Origin: Anaerolineae bacterium
GTDB lineage: Bacteria; Chloroflexota; Anaerolineae; Anaerolineales; Villigracilaceae
Length of the DNA stretch: 5,385 nucleotides
Assembly: GCA_003484265.1 (NCBI GenBank)
Contig: DNDO01000111.1
Span: forward strand, 8,135-13,519
Reading direction: 5' to 3'
The notes under the pieces were generated by a model. It ran no database searches. It had not been told where the DNA came from and worked only from the letters and a program-made list of their open reading frames with translations. The position numbers were made by a program, and so were the translations under genes. Below are positions 1 through 5,385 of the stretch, in pieces; positions within the stretch are counted from its first letter, which is position 1; each line of letters starts with the position of its first letter.

Positions 1-329
1 CCGTGGCTGATATCCAACGCATGAAAGAGTATACAAATTGCGACGGGGTCATGATCGGGCGCGGCGCGATCGCCAATCCATGGATATTCTCCGGGCTGGA
101 CCGCGAACAGGTCCCGCATGATATGTTGCAGCAGACCATTCACGAACATTTACATAAGAGCGTCCAGTTCTACGGCGAAGAAGACGGGCAAAGACTCTTT
201 CGCAAATATGCCGTGCAATATCTTTTATTGAAAACGCTGGACCGCGAGTCTCGCAAGCAAATTTTGAAACAGCGTCCTACCGGGGAGTTTCTGGAGATGT
301 TGAACCAGGTTTATACTGCAGTGGCATAA
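1..329 (+). CDS. dusB: tRNA-dihydrouridine synthase, C-terminal part (5' end outside window)
   Basis: Partial gene; the first complete codon in frame is at 3 and the stop is TAA at 327-329. Dus enzymes use FMN and NADPH to reduce specific uridines in the D-loop and related positions of tRNA in the cytoplasm. The visible 108 residues begin in the last strands of the TIM barrel. The motif CDGVMIGRGAIANPWIF (residues about 13-29) is the family's FMN phosphate-binding loop, normally GRGALGNPWLF in DusB. The rest is the helical C-terminal tRNA-binding domain, including FRKYAVQYLLL and ending ...EFLEMLNQVYTAVA. The catalytic Cys lies upstream of the window and cannot be checked. The GTG at 3-5 is an internal valine codon, not a start. 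The bacterial DusB subgroup is more likely than DusA or DusC from the GRGA..NPW wording, but subgroup assignment needs the full protein. Confidence 0.88.
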   Translation, partial: VADIQRMKEYTNCDGVMIGRGAIANPWIFSGLDREQVPHDMLQQTIHEHLHKSVQFYGEEDGQRLFRKYAVQYLLLKTLDRESRKQILKQRPTGEFLEMLNQVYTAVA

Positions 330-333
330 GTTG

Positions 334-370
334 CAATGAGCGTGGAATATTCCATGCTCATTGTTTATCT
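334..370 (+). terminator. Rho-independent-type terminator after dusB
   Basis: An inverted repeat at 334-363 starts five bases after the dusB stop. Its arms are CAATGAGCGTGG and CCATGCTCATTG around an AATATT centre, and they pair fully with one G-U. It is followed by TTTATCTATT, a moderately T-rich tract. On the opposite strand the hairpin lies 24 bases beyond the lipoprotein stop but lacks a T-run, so it mainly serves dusB and may serve as a weaker bidirectional barrier for the convergent gene. Confidence 0.6.
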
Positions 371-387
371 ATTGATATTCTCTTATC

Positions 388-2430
388 TCATCTCGCAATT
401 TGATAAACATAAACGGTGCTACCGCCCGCGGTAACAATTAATTGCTTTCCGTCAGGCGATAAATATGGCCAACCACCCCATGGTGTATCAAACGTACTTA
501 GCAGTTCCATTGTCAAAGCGTTGAGAATGCAAATTTGTCCGAGATGAGCATCATATCCAATAGTGAAAAGTAATTGCTTATCAAGGGATTGCGGCCCCAC
601 GGGGGCGCACCCATTAGGCGGGTTGGATGGTGGTTGGTAAGTTCCACTTTCACTTCCTGTTGATAGATCAAACCCGACCTCATTTATGTAAAACTTATTG
701 TTTGTTTCATCCACAGAAAAATATTCAGGGAAGTGGGGTTTTAGCGTCATCATGCCATTGTAGTATGTTAGGGCGTTTGACTGAATCAGGTAGTTGGTTG
801 CGCCAGAATTTACGTTCCAGTTCACCACTGTCCCCCAACTGCCAAACCCGATTAGCATATTCTTCTTGGGAACGAATTCAAGATAGGTCGAGAATATTCG
901 CGAGGGCGCTTCAATATCATAGGCATCTACAACCGTTTCTTCGAAATAGTGCAGCAACTTGCCTGTTTCCATATCCCAGAGTTTAATATTGCAATCTCTT
1001 CCAGAAGATGCGAGATACAGTCCATCTTCTGAAAACGCAAGAGAGTAGATCATGTCTTCGTGGGCTTTGATCGATCTGATACCTTTTCCTGAATCGATAT
1101 CCCGTATTTGAATGTTTCCCTCGTCGTCACCCAGGGCAAGAACGCTCCTGAATGATGAGATCGCAAATTGTGCTGCATTATAACGAGATACAAGGGAACC
1201 ATTTTCTGTTAATCGAACCTCCAGCTCATCGCCGCGCTGAATGAACAAGTATTTGCTATCTGGTGAGTACTCTATCCGGTTTATCGGGGAATTCATGTGC
1301 CTTGCACCAAAGGCTGATGAGTTATTGCTTATATCCCATAAACTTAGCGACCCATCTACAAAGCCAACTAAAAGGTATTTTCCATCCGGAGCATAATCGA
1401 AATCCTGCACGGGCTTTGTAAAACCGCCCACGGCTCCAATAAGGTCACCGTTGGCACTATCATAGATGCGTATATAGCTGAATTCCCTGCTTCCCCACCC
1501 ATACCCATGGATGGAATAAAGAATGGAAAGAGTTTTTCCATCATCCGAAAACAAAACCTTTACAGGTGCTGTCGCTAATGACATAAGCGCATTACCACAT
1601 GGACTGAAAACGCTGAGGTCGCATCCTTCCGGGCCATTCCTGTCAGAATAAGTCACATAGGGAATGTCATCTCGAAATGAATACAGCAAATTATTGTTTG
1701 CATCAAACATCTCACGGATTGTTTTTTCTTCACTAAAAATATCTTCAAAATACCCAAACTCAACCCGGCTTTTGAAAACTTTTATCCCATCTGGTGATTG
1801 CACTGTCAAAGCGCTATAGTCGGATGTACCTTTTTGTTCTCGCCAGATTGTCCCGCTGACACTATCAGGAGTCTCGCCGGATGGAAAACGCTTAAGCCAT
1901 ACCTTTTCATCATGGATTGGATCCAGTCTGACGATCTTCCCATCCATGCTGAATTTAATGCCGCTGAATAATATAGGTTCATTAAACCCAACCCATTGAG
2001 GTGGTTGCTCCAAATTATCCCTGTTGTATATTGACCATCCCAATCCGCTGGCGGCAATGAACGATTTTCCGTCAGGAGAAAAAGCAACGCCTTCAATGGA
2101 GCCGCGGCCCCATTGCCCAACTTTCTTTAGACTTGCATAATTGCTGGCGGTTATTACATCTGATTTTTCAGGTAATGGTGTTCCAATGATGGCAGGCAGA
2201 TCGGTTGAGGTGGGAACTGGAGTGTTGGTGGATATTACAAGCACTTCCTTTTGAACTTCTGTTGGTGTTTCAGAAGGAACAGTGATTGGGTCTTTTATTT
2301 CCGTAGGAAGTACCTCAACTGCGTTTTCTATATCAATAAGAGTTGGGGTTGCAGGTGTTTGTGATGTACAGGACGCTGTTAATAATGCGGTAACTAGAAG
2401 AAGATAAATAAAACGAAAAGCAGTATTCAT
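388..2430 (-). CDS. WD40 beta-propeller lipoprotein with Thr/Pro-rich linker
   Basis: This is a 680-residue secreted protein. An alternative TTG start at 2448 adds six residues, but the ATG at 2428-2430 has an AAAGGAG Shine-Dalgarno sequence five bases upstream and is preferred. Residues 1-20 form a signal peptide (Arg, then a Leu-rich core) ending in LLTASC. Cys21 fits a lipoprotein signal peptidase II site, although Thr at -3 is not the best lipobox. Residues about 22-90 are a Thr/Pro/Glu-rich spacer. The rest is beta-propeller, with strand-turn units of the form 'FSPDGK' near residues 111-124, 155-165, 290-301, 341-353, 383-395, 461-486 and 654-666. The clearest WD40 blade is 461-486 (IYSLAFSEDG...IKLWD) with the preceding AHED; another ends in LWD at 364-366. 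The length would allow two propellers, but only some blades are canonical. It is probably anchored outside the cytoplasmic membrane as a binding or scaffold platform. Its ligand is unknown and no enzymatic motif is seen. It converges with dusB and is divergent from radA. Confidence 0.85.
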   Translation of the reverse strand: MNTAFRFIYLLLVTALLTASCTSQTPATPTLIDIENAVEVLPTEIKDPITVPSETPTEVQKEVLVISTNTPVPTSTDLPAIIGTPLPEKSDVITASNYASLKKVGQWGRGSIEGVAFSPDGKSFIAASGLGWSIYNRDNLEQPPQWVGFNEPILFSGIKFSMDGKIVRLDPIHDEKVWLKRFPSGETPDSVSGTIWREQKGTSDYSALTVQSPDGIKVFKSRVEFGYFEDIFSEEKTIREMFDANNNLLYSFRDDIPYVTYSDRNGPEGCDLSVFSPCGNALMSLATAPVKVLFSDDGKTLSILYSIHGYGWGSREFSYIRIYDSANGDLIGAVGGFTKPVQDFDYAPDGKYLLVGFVDGSLSLWDISNNSSAFGARHMNSPINRIEYSPDSKYLFIQRGDELEVRLTENGSLVSRYNAAQFAISSFRSVLALGDDEGNIQIRDIDSGKGIRSIKAHEDMIYSLAFSEDGLYLASSGRDCNIKLWDMETGKLLHYFEETVVDAYDIEAPSRIFSTYLEFVPKKNMLIGFGSWGTVVNWNVNSGATNYLIQSNALTYYNGMMTLKPHFPEYFSVDETNNKFYINEVGFDLSTGSESGTYQPPSNPPNGCAPVGPQSLDKQLLFTIGYDAHLGQICILNALTMELLSTFDTPWGGWPYLSPDGKQLIVTAGGSTVYVYQIAR

Positions 2431-2435
2431 TGCCA

Positions 2436-2442
2436 CTCCTTT
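2436..2442 (-). promoter_or_regulatory. Ribosome binding site deciding the lipoprotein start
   Basis: On the minus strand the sequence reads AAAGGAG-TGGCA-ATG, a strong Shine-Dalgarno sequence with five-base spacing to the ATG at 2430. The upstream in-frame TTG at 2446-2448 lies just before this site and has no ribosome-binding site of its own, so the longer reading is unlikely. Confidence 0.75.
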
Positions 2443-2467
2443 TTTCAACCGAAGATCGTTTCAATTA

Positions 2468-2496
2468 AGTATACACCCGCTGGATTAGAACATAAA
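2468..2496 (-). promoter_or_regulatory. Candidate sigma-70-type promoter for the lipoprotein gene
   Basis: Read on the minus strand, a -10 box TATACT lies at 2473-2468. A weak -35 box TTTATG (TTGACA consensus) lies at 2496-2491, separated by exactly 17 bases. Predicted initiation near 2461 would leave a leader of about 30 bases ahead of the ATG at 2430. This is a pattern match only. Confidence 0.45.
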
Positions 2497-2499
2497 TTC

Positions 2500-2508
2500 T
2501 GTTATACT
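2500..2508 (+). promoter_or_regulatory. Candidate extended -10 promoter for radA
   Basis: TGT-TATACT matches an extended -10 element (TGn plus a near-consensus hexamer at 2503-2508). No good -35 box is present at the expected distance (CTGGAT at 2480-2485), which fits extended -10 promoters. Initiation would fall near 2515, inside the left arm of the palindrome at 2506-2542, leaving a radA leader of about 44 bases. Confidence 0.45.
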
Positions 2509-2542
2509 CGTAGGGGCACAGCATTGCTGTGCCCCTACGAGT
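2506..2542. repeat. Perfect 37-bp palindrome, REP/MITE-like, in the radA leader
   Basis: Two 18-base arms, left ACTCGTAGGGGCACAGCA and right its exact reverse complement, flank a single central T. A T5 run follows at 2542-2546. Perfect GTAGGGGC...GCCCCTAC palindromes are, as I recall, dispersed intergenic repeats in Chloroflexota and some cyanobacteria, so a small mobile repeat is the leading reading. The hairpin plus T-run also has the form of an intrinsic terminator on the plus strand. Because it overlaps the candidate radA -10 box and start site, it could affect radA expression. No copy number can be known from one window. Confidence 0.8.
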
Positions 2543-2548
2543 TTTTAA

Positions 2549-2553
2549 CGAGG
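2549..2553 (+). promoter_or_regulatory. Ribosome binding site deciding the radA start
   Basis: CGAGG ends five bases before the ATG at 2559-2561. It supports that start over the in-frame GTG at 2529, which lies inside the palindrome and would add ten residues absent from RadA proteins. Confidence 0.6.
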
Positions 2554-2558
2554 TTGTA

Positions 2559-3965
2559 ATGGCAAAAACACAAAAACGTTATGTCTGTCAGGAATGCGGG
2601 CGCGTCGCCGCTACATATATGGGGAAGTGCCCTCAATGCAACACGTTCAACAGCATGGTGGAGGAGATCGTCCACGATGAATCTTCGAAGAAGACCAAAA
2701 CGGTTCGCGGACTCACGGGGAGGTCTGTCCCCCGTTCGATAGGTGACATCTCCTCTGACAGCGAAGACCGCATCCATCTGCCCATCGGCGAGTTTGCGCG
2801 CGTGCTGGGCGGCGGCATTGTACCGGGTTCCATTGTATTGATCGGCGGTGACCCGGGTATCGGCAAGTCCACGTTGATGTTGCAGATGACGATGGAGATG
2901 GCGGCGAAGAAACGCGTTTTGTATGTCTCGGGGGAGGAATCAGAACGGCAGATCAAGATGCGCGCGACGCGCCTTGCGAATAATGCAGGGACGAAGAATG
3001 CTTCGCCCCTGCCCAAAGACCTGTTGCTTGTCACCGAAACCAATCTTGAAGTCATCCTCAATCACATCAACGAAACAAAACCCGAGTTATTGATCATCGA
3101 CTCGATCCAAACGGTGTACCTCTCTGAACTCGATTCGTCCGCGGGTTCCGTTTCACAGGTGCGCGAGTGTTCGTCGCAGTTACGTGAATTGGCAAAGTCC
3201 AGCGGCATATCCGTTTTTATTATTGGACACGTCACCAAGGAGGGCGCGATCGCAGGTCCGCGTGTGTTGGAACATATCGTGGATACTGTCCTCTATCTCG
3301 AAGGTGACCGCTTCCAGGCGTATCGTTTGCTGCGTTCGGTCAAGAATCGTTTTGGCGCGACAGCCGAAGTAGGCGTGTTCGAAATGCGGCAGGGCGGGCT
3401 GATCGAAGTGACGAATCCATCCGAGGCGTTTCTTGCTGAGCGCATGGTCAATGCCGCAGGTTCTGCCATTGCGGTGACGATGGAAGGCACGCGTCCCATT
3501 TTGGTCGAGGTGCAGGGACTCACCTCGCCAACACAATTCGGCAACGCGCGCCGCACCGCCAACGGGGTGGACTTCAACCGTCTCTTGTTGATCTCCGCTG
3601 TGCTTTCACGCCGCGCGGGATTCAAACTTTCGGAACAGGATATCTTTGTCAATGTGGTGGGAGGCTTGCAAATAGACGAACCTGCCGCAGACCTTGCCAT
3701 CGCCGCCGCCATCGCCTCCTCGTGGAGGGATGTTTCCGTGAAGGCAGATGCGGTGCTGATCGGTGAGATCGGTCTGGCAGGCGAATTGCGCATGCCGAGC
3801 CAGATGCCTGCGCGTTTAAGAGAAGCATCCAAACTCGGATTCAAAACTGCCATCGTACCCAAGGCGTTACGAAAAGGTGAAGATTATCCAAAGGGAATTG
3901 AGATCGTCGAGGTGCGCTCTGTCAGTGAGGCGTTGGATAAAGCTTTGAAAAAAGAAGATAAGTAG
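2559..3965 (+). CDS. radA: DNA repair protein RadA/Sms
   Basis: Complete 468-residue protein, the normal length for the family. RadA is a RecA-like, DnaB-related ATPase that helps process recombination intermediates and drives branch migration with RecA. All signature parts are present. The N-terminal zinc finger has Cys10, Cys13, Cys24 and Cys27. Walker A is GGDPGIGKST at 96-105. Walker B is ELLIID, with Asp at 181. The RadA-specific KNRFG motif is at 262-266. The C-terminal third (about 280-450) is a Lon-protease-like domain. In it, DEPAADLA (about 373-380) occupies the region of the Lon active site, with Ala where Lon has the catalytic Ser, as expected for a non-proteolytic RadA domain. 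The start is set by homology (MAKTQKRYVCQECG) and by the CGAGG site at 2549-2553. The gene is GC-rich compared with what follows. No terminator is visible in the 32 bases between its stop and the Rhs fragment, so read-through into the accessory region is possible. Confidence 0.97.
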   Translation: MAKTQKRYVCQECGRVAATYMGKCPQCNTFNSMVEEIVHDESSKKTKTVRGLTGRSVPRSIGDISSDSEDRIHLPIGEFARVLGGGIVPGSIVLIGGDPGIGKSTLMLQMTMEMAAKKRVLYVSGEESERQIKMRATRLANNAGTKNASPLPKDLLLVTETNLEVILNHINETKPELLIIDSIQTVYLSELDSSAGSVSQVRECSSQLRELAKSSGISVFIIGHVTKEGAIAGPRVLEHIVDTVLYLEGDRFQAYRLLRSVKNRFGATAEVGVFEMRQGGLIEVTNPSEAFLAERMVNAAGSAIAVTMEGTRPILVEVQGLTSPTQFGNARRTANGVDFNRLLLISAVLSRRAGFKLSEQDIFVNVVGGLQIDEPAADLAIAAAIASSWRDVSVKADAVLIGEIGLAGELRMPSQMPARLREASKLGFKTAIVPKALRKGEDYPKGIEIVEVRSVSEALDKALKKEDK

Positions 3966-3997
3966 AAACTGAAGTCTTCTCTAATTGATGCAAAAAG

Positions 3998-4021
3998 AGT
4001 TCGCCTTATATCAACCATTTT
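3998..4021 (+). repeat. 24-bp direct repeat, copy 1, at the start of the Rhs fragment
   Basis: The 24 bases starting AGTTCGCCTTAT and ending AACCATTTT recur without change at 5337-5360. Immediately upstream the two copies are unrelated. Downstream, in the 25 bases that can be compared, 17 match. The copy encodes SSPYINHF and marks the upstream boundary of the Rhs homology. Confidence 0.9.
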
Positions 4022-4264
4022 ATCCAGCCTGATAGCATAATTTCGAACCCATCAGACCCGCAGAGTTGGAATAGATATAGTTACGTTCAGAATGATCCGA
4101 TTAGATATAGCGATCCGACTGGGCATCGAATTTGCGATGATATAGATGGATATGGGAACTGCGCTGGTAAAGGAACTAAATCATATTGGGATATACCAGG
4201 TGTCATTACTATTGAGAAAGACCCACCTAGTAACGATGTATGGGAAGACTTTCTGCATTATTGA
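3998..4264 (+). pseudogene. Orphan Rhs core fragment with variable C-terminal tail (no start codon)
   Basis: Frame 3998-4264 reads SSPYINHFIQPDSI..., then NRYSYVQNDPIRYSDPTGH (4070-4126), the end of the Rhs-repeat-associated core domain, then a 45-residue tail beginning RICDDIDGYGNC and ending at TGA 4262-4264. In intact Rhs proteins this core closes the shell, and the sequence after DPTG is the polymorphic toxin tip. Here only the last 43 core-side residues remain. The frame is closed by TGA at 3986-3988 just upstream and contains no ATG, GTG or TTG, so it cannot be translated alone. The usual preceding motif (RYY before SPYIN) is missing. The tail is acidic with no recognisable toxin motif. 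It may have continued into the ORF at 4240-4683 before a one-base loss between about 4231 and 4264. The best reading is a displaced, silent Rhs C-terminal cassette; decay of a longer gene is the alternative. Confidence 0.8.
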
Positions 4265-4683
4265 TCAAAGATAGTGCAGTTAATGATTTTCAAGATGCAT
4301 TAGCGGAAGGAATAGAAAATAATTGGGTTGAGCCAGCCCAAAATATTGGAGAATATTTTAGTGCGCTTATCAGGATGATGATTCCAACAGAATGTATAGT
4401 TTCGCCAGAAGACATCCCCGATCTGGCATTAGCAGGGAGGTCGTTGTGCGGAGAGATTGATCCATTTATACCTGGAGCCTTTACAGGTACTAACATAGAT
4501 TACTTACAAGCCGTTCAGCAAACTGCCGTGGCATTGCAAGTTGTAGATCCAGGAAATCCGTTCAGTTCATCTCTCCTACCTCTCGTTCCAATAGCGCCGG
4601 TCGCTTGCGCCGTGTATGACTGCGTATACGATTTGATAACAGGCACAGGTGAATATTACGATCTGGTTACATTTATTCCTTGA
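4240..4683 (+). CDS. Hypothetical acidic protein next to the Rhs fragment (toxin tip remnant or separate gene)
   Basis: This ORF encodes 147 residues from the ATG at 4240 and is unrecognised. It is strongly acidic (about 19 Asp/Glu against 4 Lys/Arg). It has four cysteines (52, 70, 123, 127), a hydrophobic Pro-rich stretch near 110-125 (SSLLPLVPIAPVACAV) and no signal peptide. It overlaps the Rhs tail by 25 bases in another frame. No Shine-Dalgarno sequence precedes the ATG. An alternative TTG at 4261-4263 overlaps the Rhs-tail stop as TTGA, giving 140 residues. Three readings are possible: the C-terminal part of the Rhs tip cut off by a frameshift; an independent gene, possibly immunity; or a non-coding open frame. 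Its length, position in the cassette and tight junction with the next ORF favour real or recently real coding sequence. No function is assigned. Confidence 0.5.
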   Translation: MGRLSALLIKDSAVNDFQDALAEGIENNWVEPAQNIGEYFSALIRMMIPTECIVSPEDIPDLALAGRSLCGEIDPFIPGAFTGTNIDYLQAVQQTAVALQVVDPGNPFSSSLLPLVPIAPVACAVYDCVYDLITGTGEYYDLVTFIP

Positions 4684-5234
4684 ACAGATATTTAACTGTA
4701 GAGATGGTAGATAATGCGATGAACACAAAGAACAGAAAATTCGTGGAAGAAATCAATTTTCGTCAATTCTTGAATCATCTAATGAAAAAGCAAGAATACA
4801 AATACATACGATTGCTTGCAATCAGTGCTGTTGGGATAAGTTTCGTAACCATGTTTTACAATAGCATTGCATTCAGTTGCATTTTGTCCTTAACACAAAA
4901 TTGCCTGATAGTCTTATTCGCGGCGAAAGAGGCTGTGCGATTGAACCCGTCTGTCAGTGCTATGTCCAAACATAAGATGGGTGTTTTTTTGGGCCTACTA
5001 ATCGGCGGCTTCTCAGCTTTAACTACTGTATTAATCAGTAATGCAAAGTACTACTTTGGCGGCATGAGAGAATTGATCTATATTGTTCGTGACCAGTCGA
5101 TTCCAAATCTTTCCCTTCAGGATTTTATAATTGGATTAACGAGTCAATTATATATATTTCTAATTTTGGTTTTTATTAGCATCATAACTGGCTTTTTTGC
5201 GTCCATGTATTATGCATCACCACGCAAGTCCTAG
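4680..5234 (+). CDS. Putative four-helix integral membrane protein, possible immunity protein
   Basis: This ORF encodes 184 residues from TTG 4680, which overlaps the preceding TGA as TTGA. In-frame ATGs at 4704 and 4719 (residues 9 and 14) are alternatives; none has a strong Shine-Dalgarno sequence, though GAGATGG at 4701-4707 could serve 4719. A basic, hydrophilic N-terminus (about 40 residues) precedes hydrophobic segments near 42-60, 62-81, 100-120 and 149-178, followed by a short basic tail (PRKS). These suit four membrane spans with a loop at about 121-148. No enzymatic or transporter motif is recognised. In Rhs and other polymorphic toxin systems the gene directly after the tip usually encodes immunity, and multi-span immunity proteins occur against membrane-acting toxins, so that role is plausible but rests on position alone. 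Base composition is AT-rich (about 30% GC hand-counted at 4741-4800), unlike radA. Confidence 0.65.
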   Translation: MNRYLTVEMVDNAMNTKNRKFVEEINFRQFLNHLMKKQEYKYIRLLAISAVGISFVTMFYNSIAFSCILSLTQNCLIVLFAAKEAVRLNPSVSAMSKHKMGVFLGLLIGGFSALTTVLISNAKYYFGGMRELIYIVRDQSIPNLSLQDFIIGLTSQLYIFLILVFISIITGFFASMYYASPRKS

Positions 5235-5336
5235 ATTTAATTCTGATATTTAGAATACGGGTCGTTCATACCTATGGTGCTGAGTTCACTTTGCATACAC
5301 ACCTAGCCGTTACAGTTCGGCATAGCGGAGCGTGCA
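5235..5336 (+). other. Intergenic spacer between the two Rhs fragments
   Basis: These 102 bases hold no ORF, no clear terminator and no clear promoter. A small 5-bp inverted repeat (ATTCT/AGAAT near 5240-5256) is too weak to call. In the frame of the following Rhs fragment a TAG at 5304-5306 closes the reading, and no start codon lies between it and 5337. Confidence 0.6.
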
Positions 5337-5360
5337 AGTTCGCCTTATATCAACCATTTT
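5337..5360 (+). repeat. 24-bp direct repeat, copy 2, at the start of the second Rhs fragment
   Basis: Identical to 3998-4021 over all 24 bases and in the same orientation, 1339 bases downstream. It again marks the point where Rhs core homology begins. Confidence 0.9.
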
Positions 5361-5385
5361 GTTCAGCCGGATACGGTCATTCCGA
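5337..5385 (+). pseudogene. Second orphan Rhs core fragment (runs off the window)
   Basis: The frame reads SSPYINHFVQPDTVIP up to the window edge. It is collinear with the fragment at 3998 (SSPYINHFIQPDSIIS), with conservative changes I/V, S/T and I/V. As in the first copy, no start codon precedes it after the in-frame TAG at 5304-5306, and the normal upstream Rhs core is absent. It is probably the head of another displaced C-terminal cassette whose variable tip lies beyond 5385. Whether it ends in DPTG plus a different tail cannot be seen here. Confidence 0.7.

Noticed and set aside
627..986. 119-codon plus-strand open frame inside the lipoprotein gene
   Set aside because: It is an antisense shadow of a well-supported gene, with no start signal and no domain-like sequence.
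1806..2120. 104-codon minus-strand open frame in another frame of the lipoprotein gene
   Set aside because: It is a frame shadow of the WD40 coding sequence, and the real frame there shows clear FSPDGK repeats.
2431..2448. TTG start for the lipoprotein at 2448
   Set aside because: The six extra residues overlap the strong AAAGGAG site that serves the ATG at 2430.
2506..2546. Palindrome plus T-run as a terminator for an upstream gene
   Set aside because: The gene upstream on that strand is absent (the lipoprotein gene runs the other way), so there is no transcript for it to end. Attenuation of radA remains possible.
2529..2558. GTG start giving radA ten extra N-terminal residues
   Set aside because: The extension lies in the palindrome and T-run and has no ribosome-binding site. 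RadA proteins begin at the M-A-K-T equivalent, and CGAGG precedes the ATG at 2559.
2535..3862. Several antisense or alternate open frames across radA
   Set aside because: They are shadows of the GC-rich radA coding frame, which carries every family motif.
3988..4032. Small plus-strand frame from the ATG at 3988 across the 24-bp repeat
   Set aside because: It encodes only 14 residues in a frame different from the clear Rhs frame and ends at once.
4290..4496. 68-codon minus-strand open frame opposite the acidic ORF
   Set aside because: It is short, with no ribosome-binding site, and is opposite a longer frame in a cassette oriented on the plus strand.
3998..5360. 24-bp repeats as part of a CRISPR array or insertion-sequence ends
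   Set aside because: There are only two copies, 1339 bases apart. They are directly oriented, encode Rhs core residues and enclose no transposase.

Overview
The window most likely comes from a Chloroflexota bacterium of the Anaerolineae type. This rests on three things: a secreted WD40 lipoprotein with a Thr/Pro-rich linker, a GTAGGGGC-type perfect palindrome placed between genes, and Rhs fragments with the 'QPD...NRYSYVQNDP...DPTGH' wording. The assignment is inference from style, not from a marker gene.

Layout. Positions 1-329 hold the 3' end of a tRNA-dihydrouridine synthase gene (dusB-like), closed by a hairpin terminator. A large minus-strand gene (388-2430) converges on it and encodes a lipoprotein with a beta-propeller (WD40) ectodomain. 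It is divergent from radA (2559-3965, plus strand), a complete DNA-repair ATPase of the RadA/Sms family. The 128-bp divergent intergenic region carries a candidate promoter for each gene and a perfect 18-bp-arm palindrome that overlaps the radA -10 box.

From 3966 the character changes. Base composition drops: about 30% GC was hand-counted at 4741-4800, against about 68% at 2761-2820 in radA. The content becomes accessory. At 3998 a start-less fragment of an Rhs core begins abruptly (SPYINHFIQPD...DPTGH) and runs into a 45-residue variable tail. Next come an acidic ORF of unknown function (4240-4683) and a putative four-helix membrane protein (4680-5234). A second Rhs core fragment then begins at 5337 with the same 24 bases as the first and runs off the window. 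The stretch 3998-5336 therefore looks like one displaced 'Rhs C-terminus plus downstream genes' cassette, followed by the start of another. This resembles the orphan rhs-CT/immunity arrays known from other bacteria.

How the genes relate: dusB and radA are housekeeping genes with no evident functional link. The lipoprotein is an envelope protein of unknown ligand. The accessory region is best read as a silent store of polymorphic-toxin tips, with the membrane protein as a candidate immunity partner. That function is inferred from context only; no toxin motif is recognisable.
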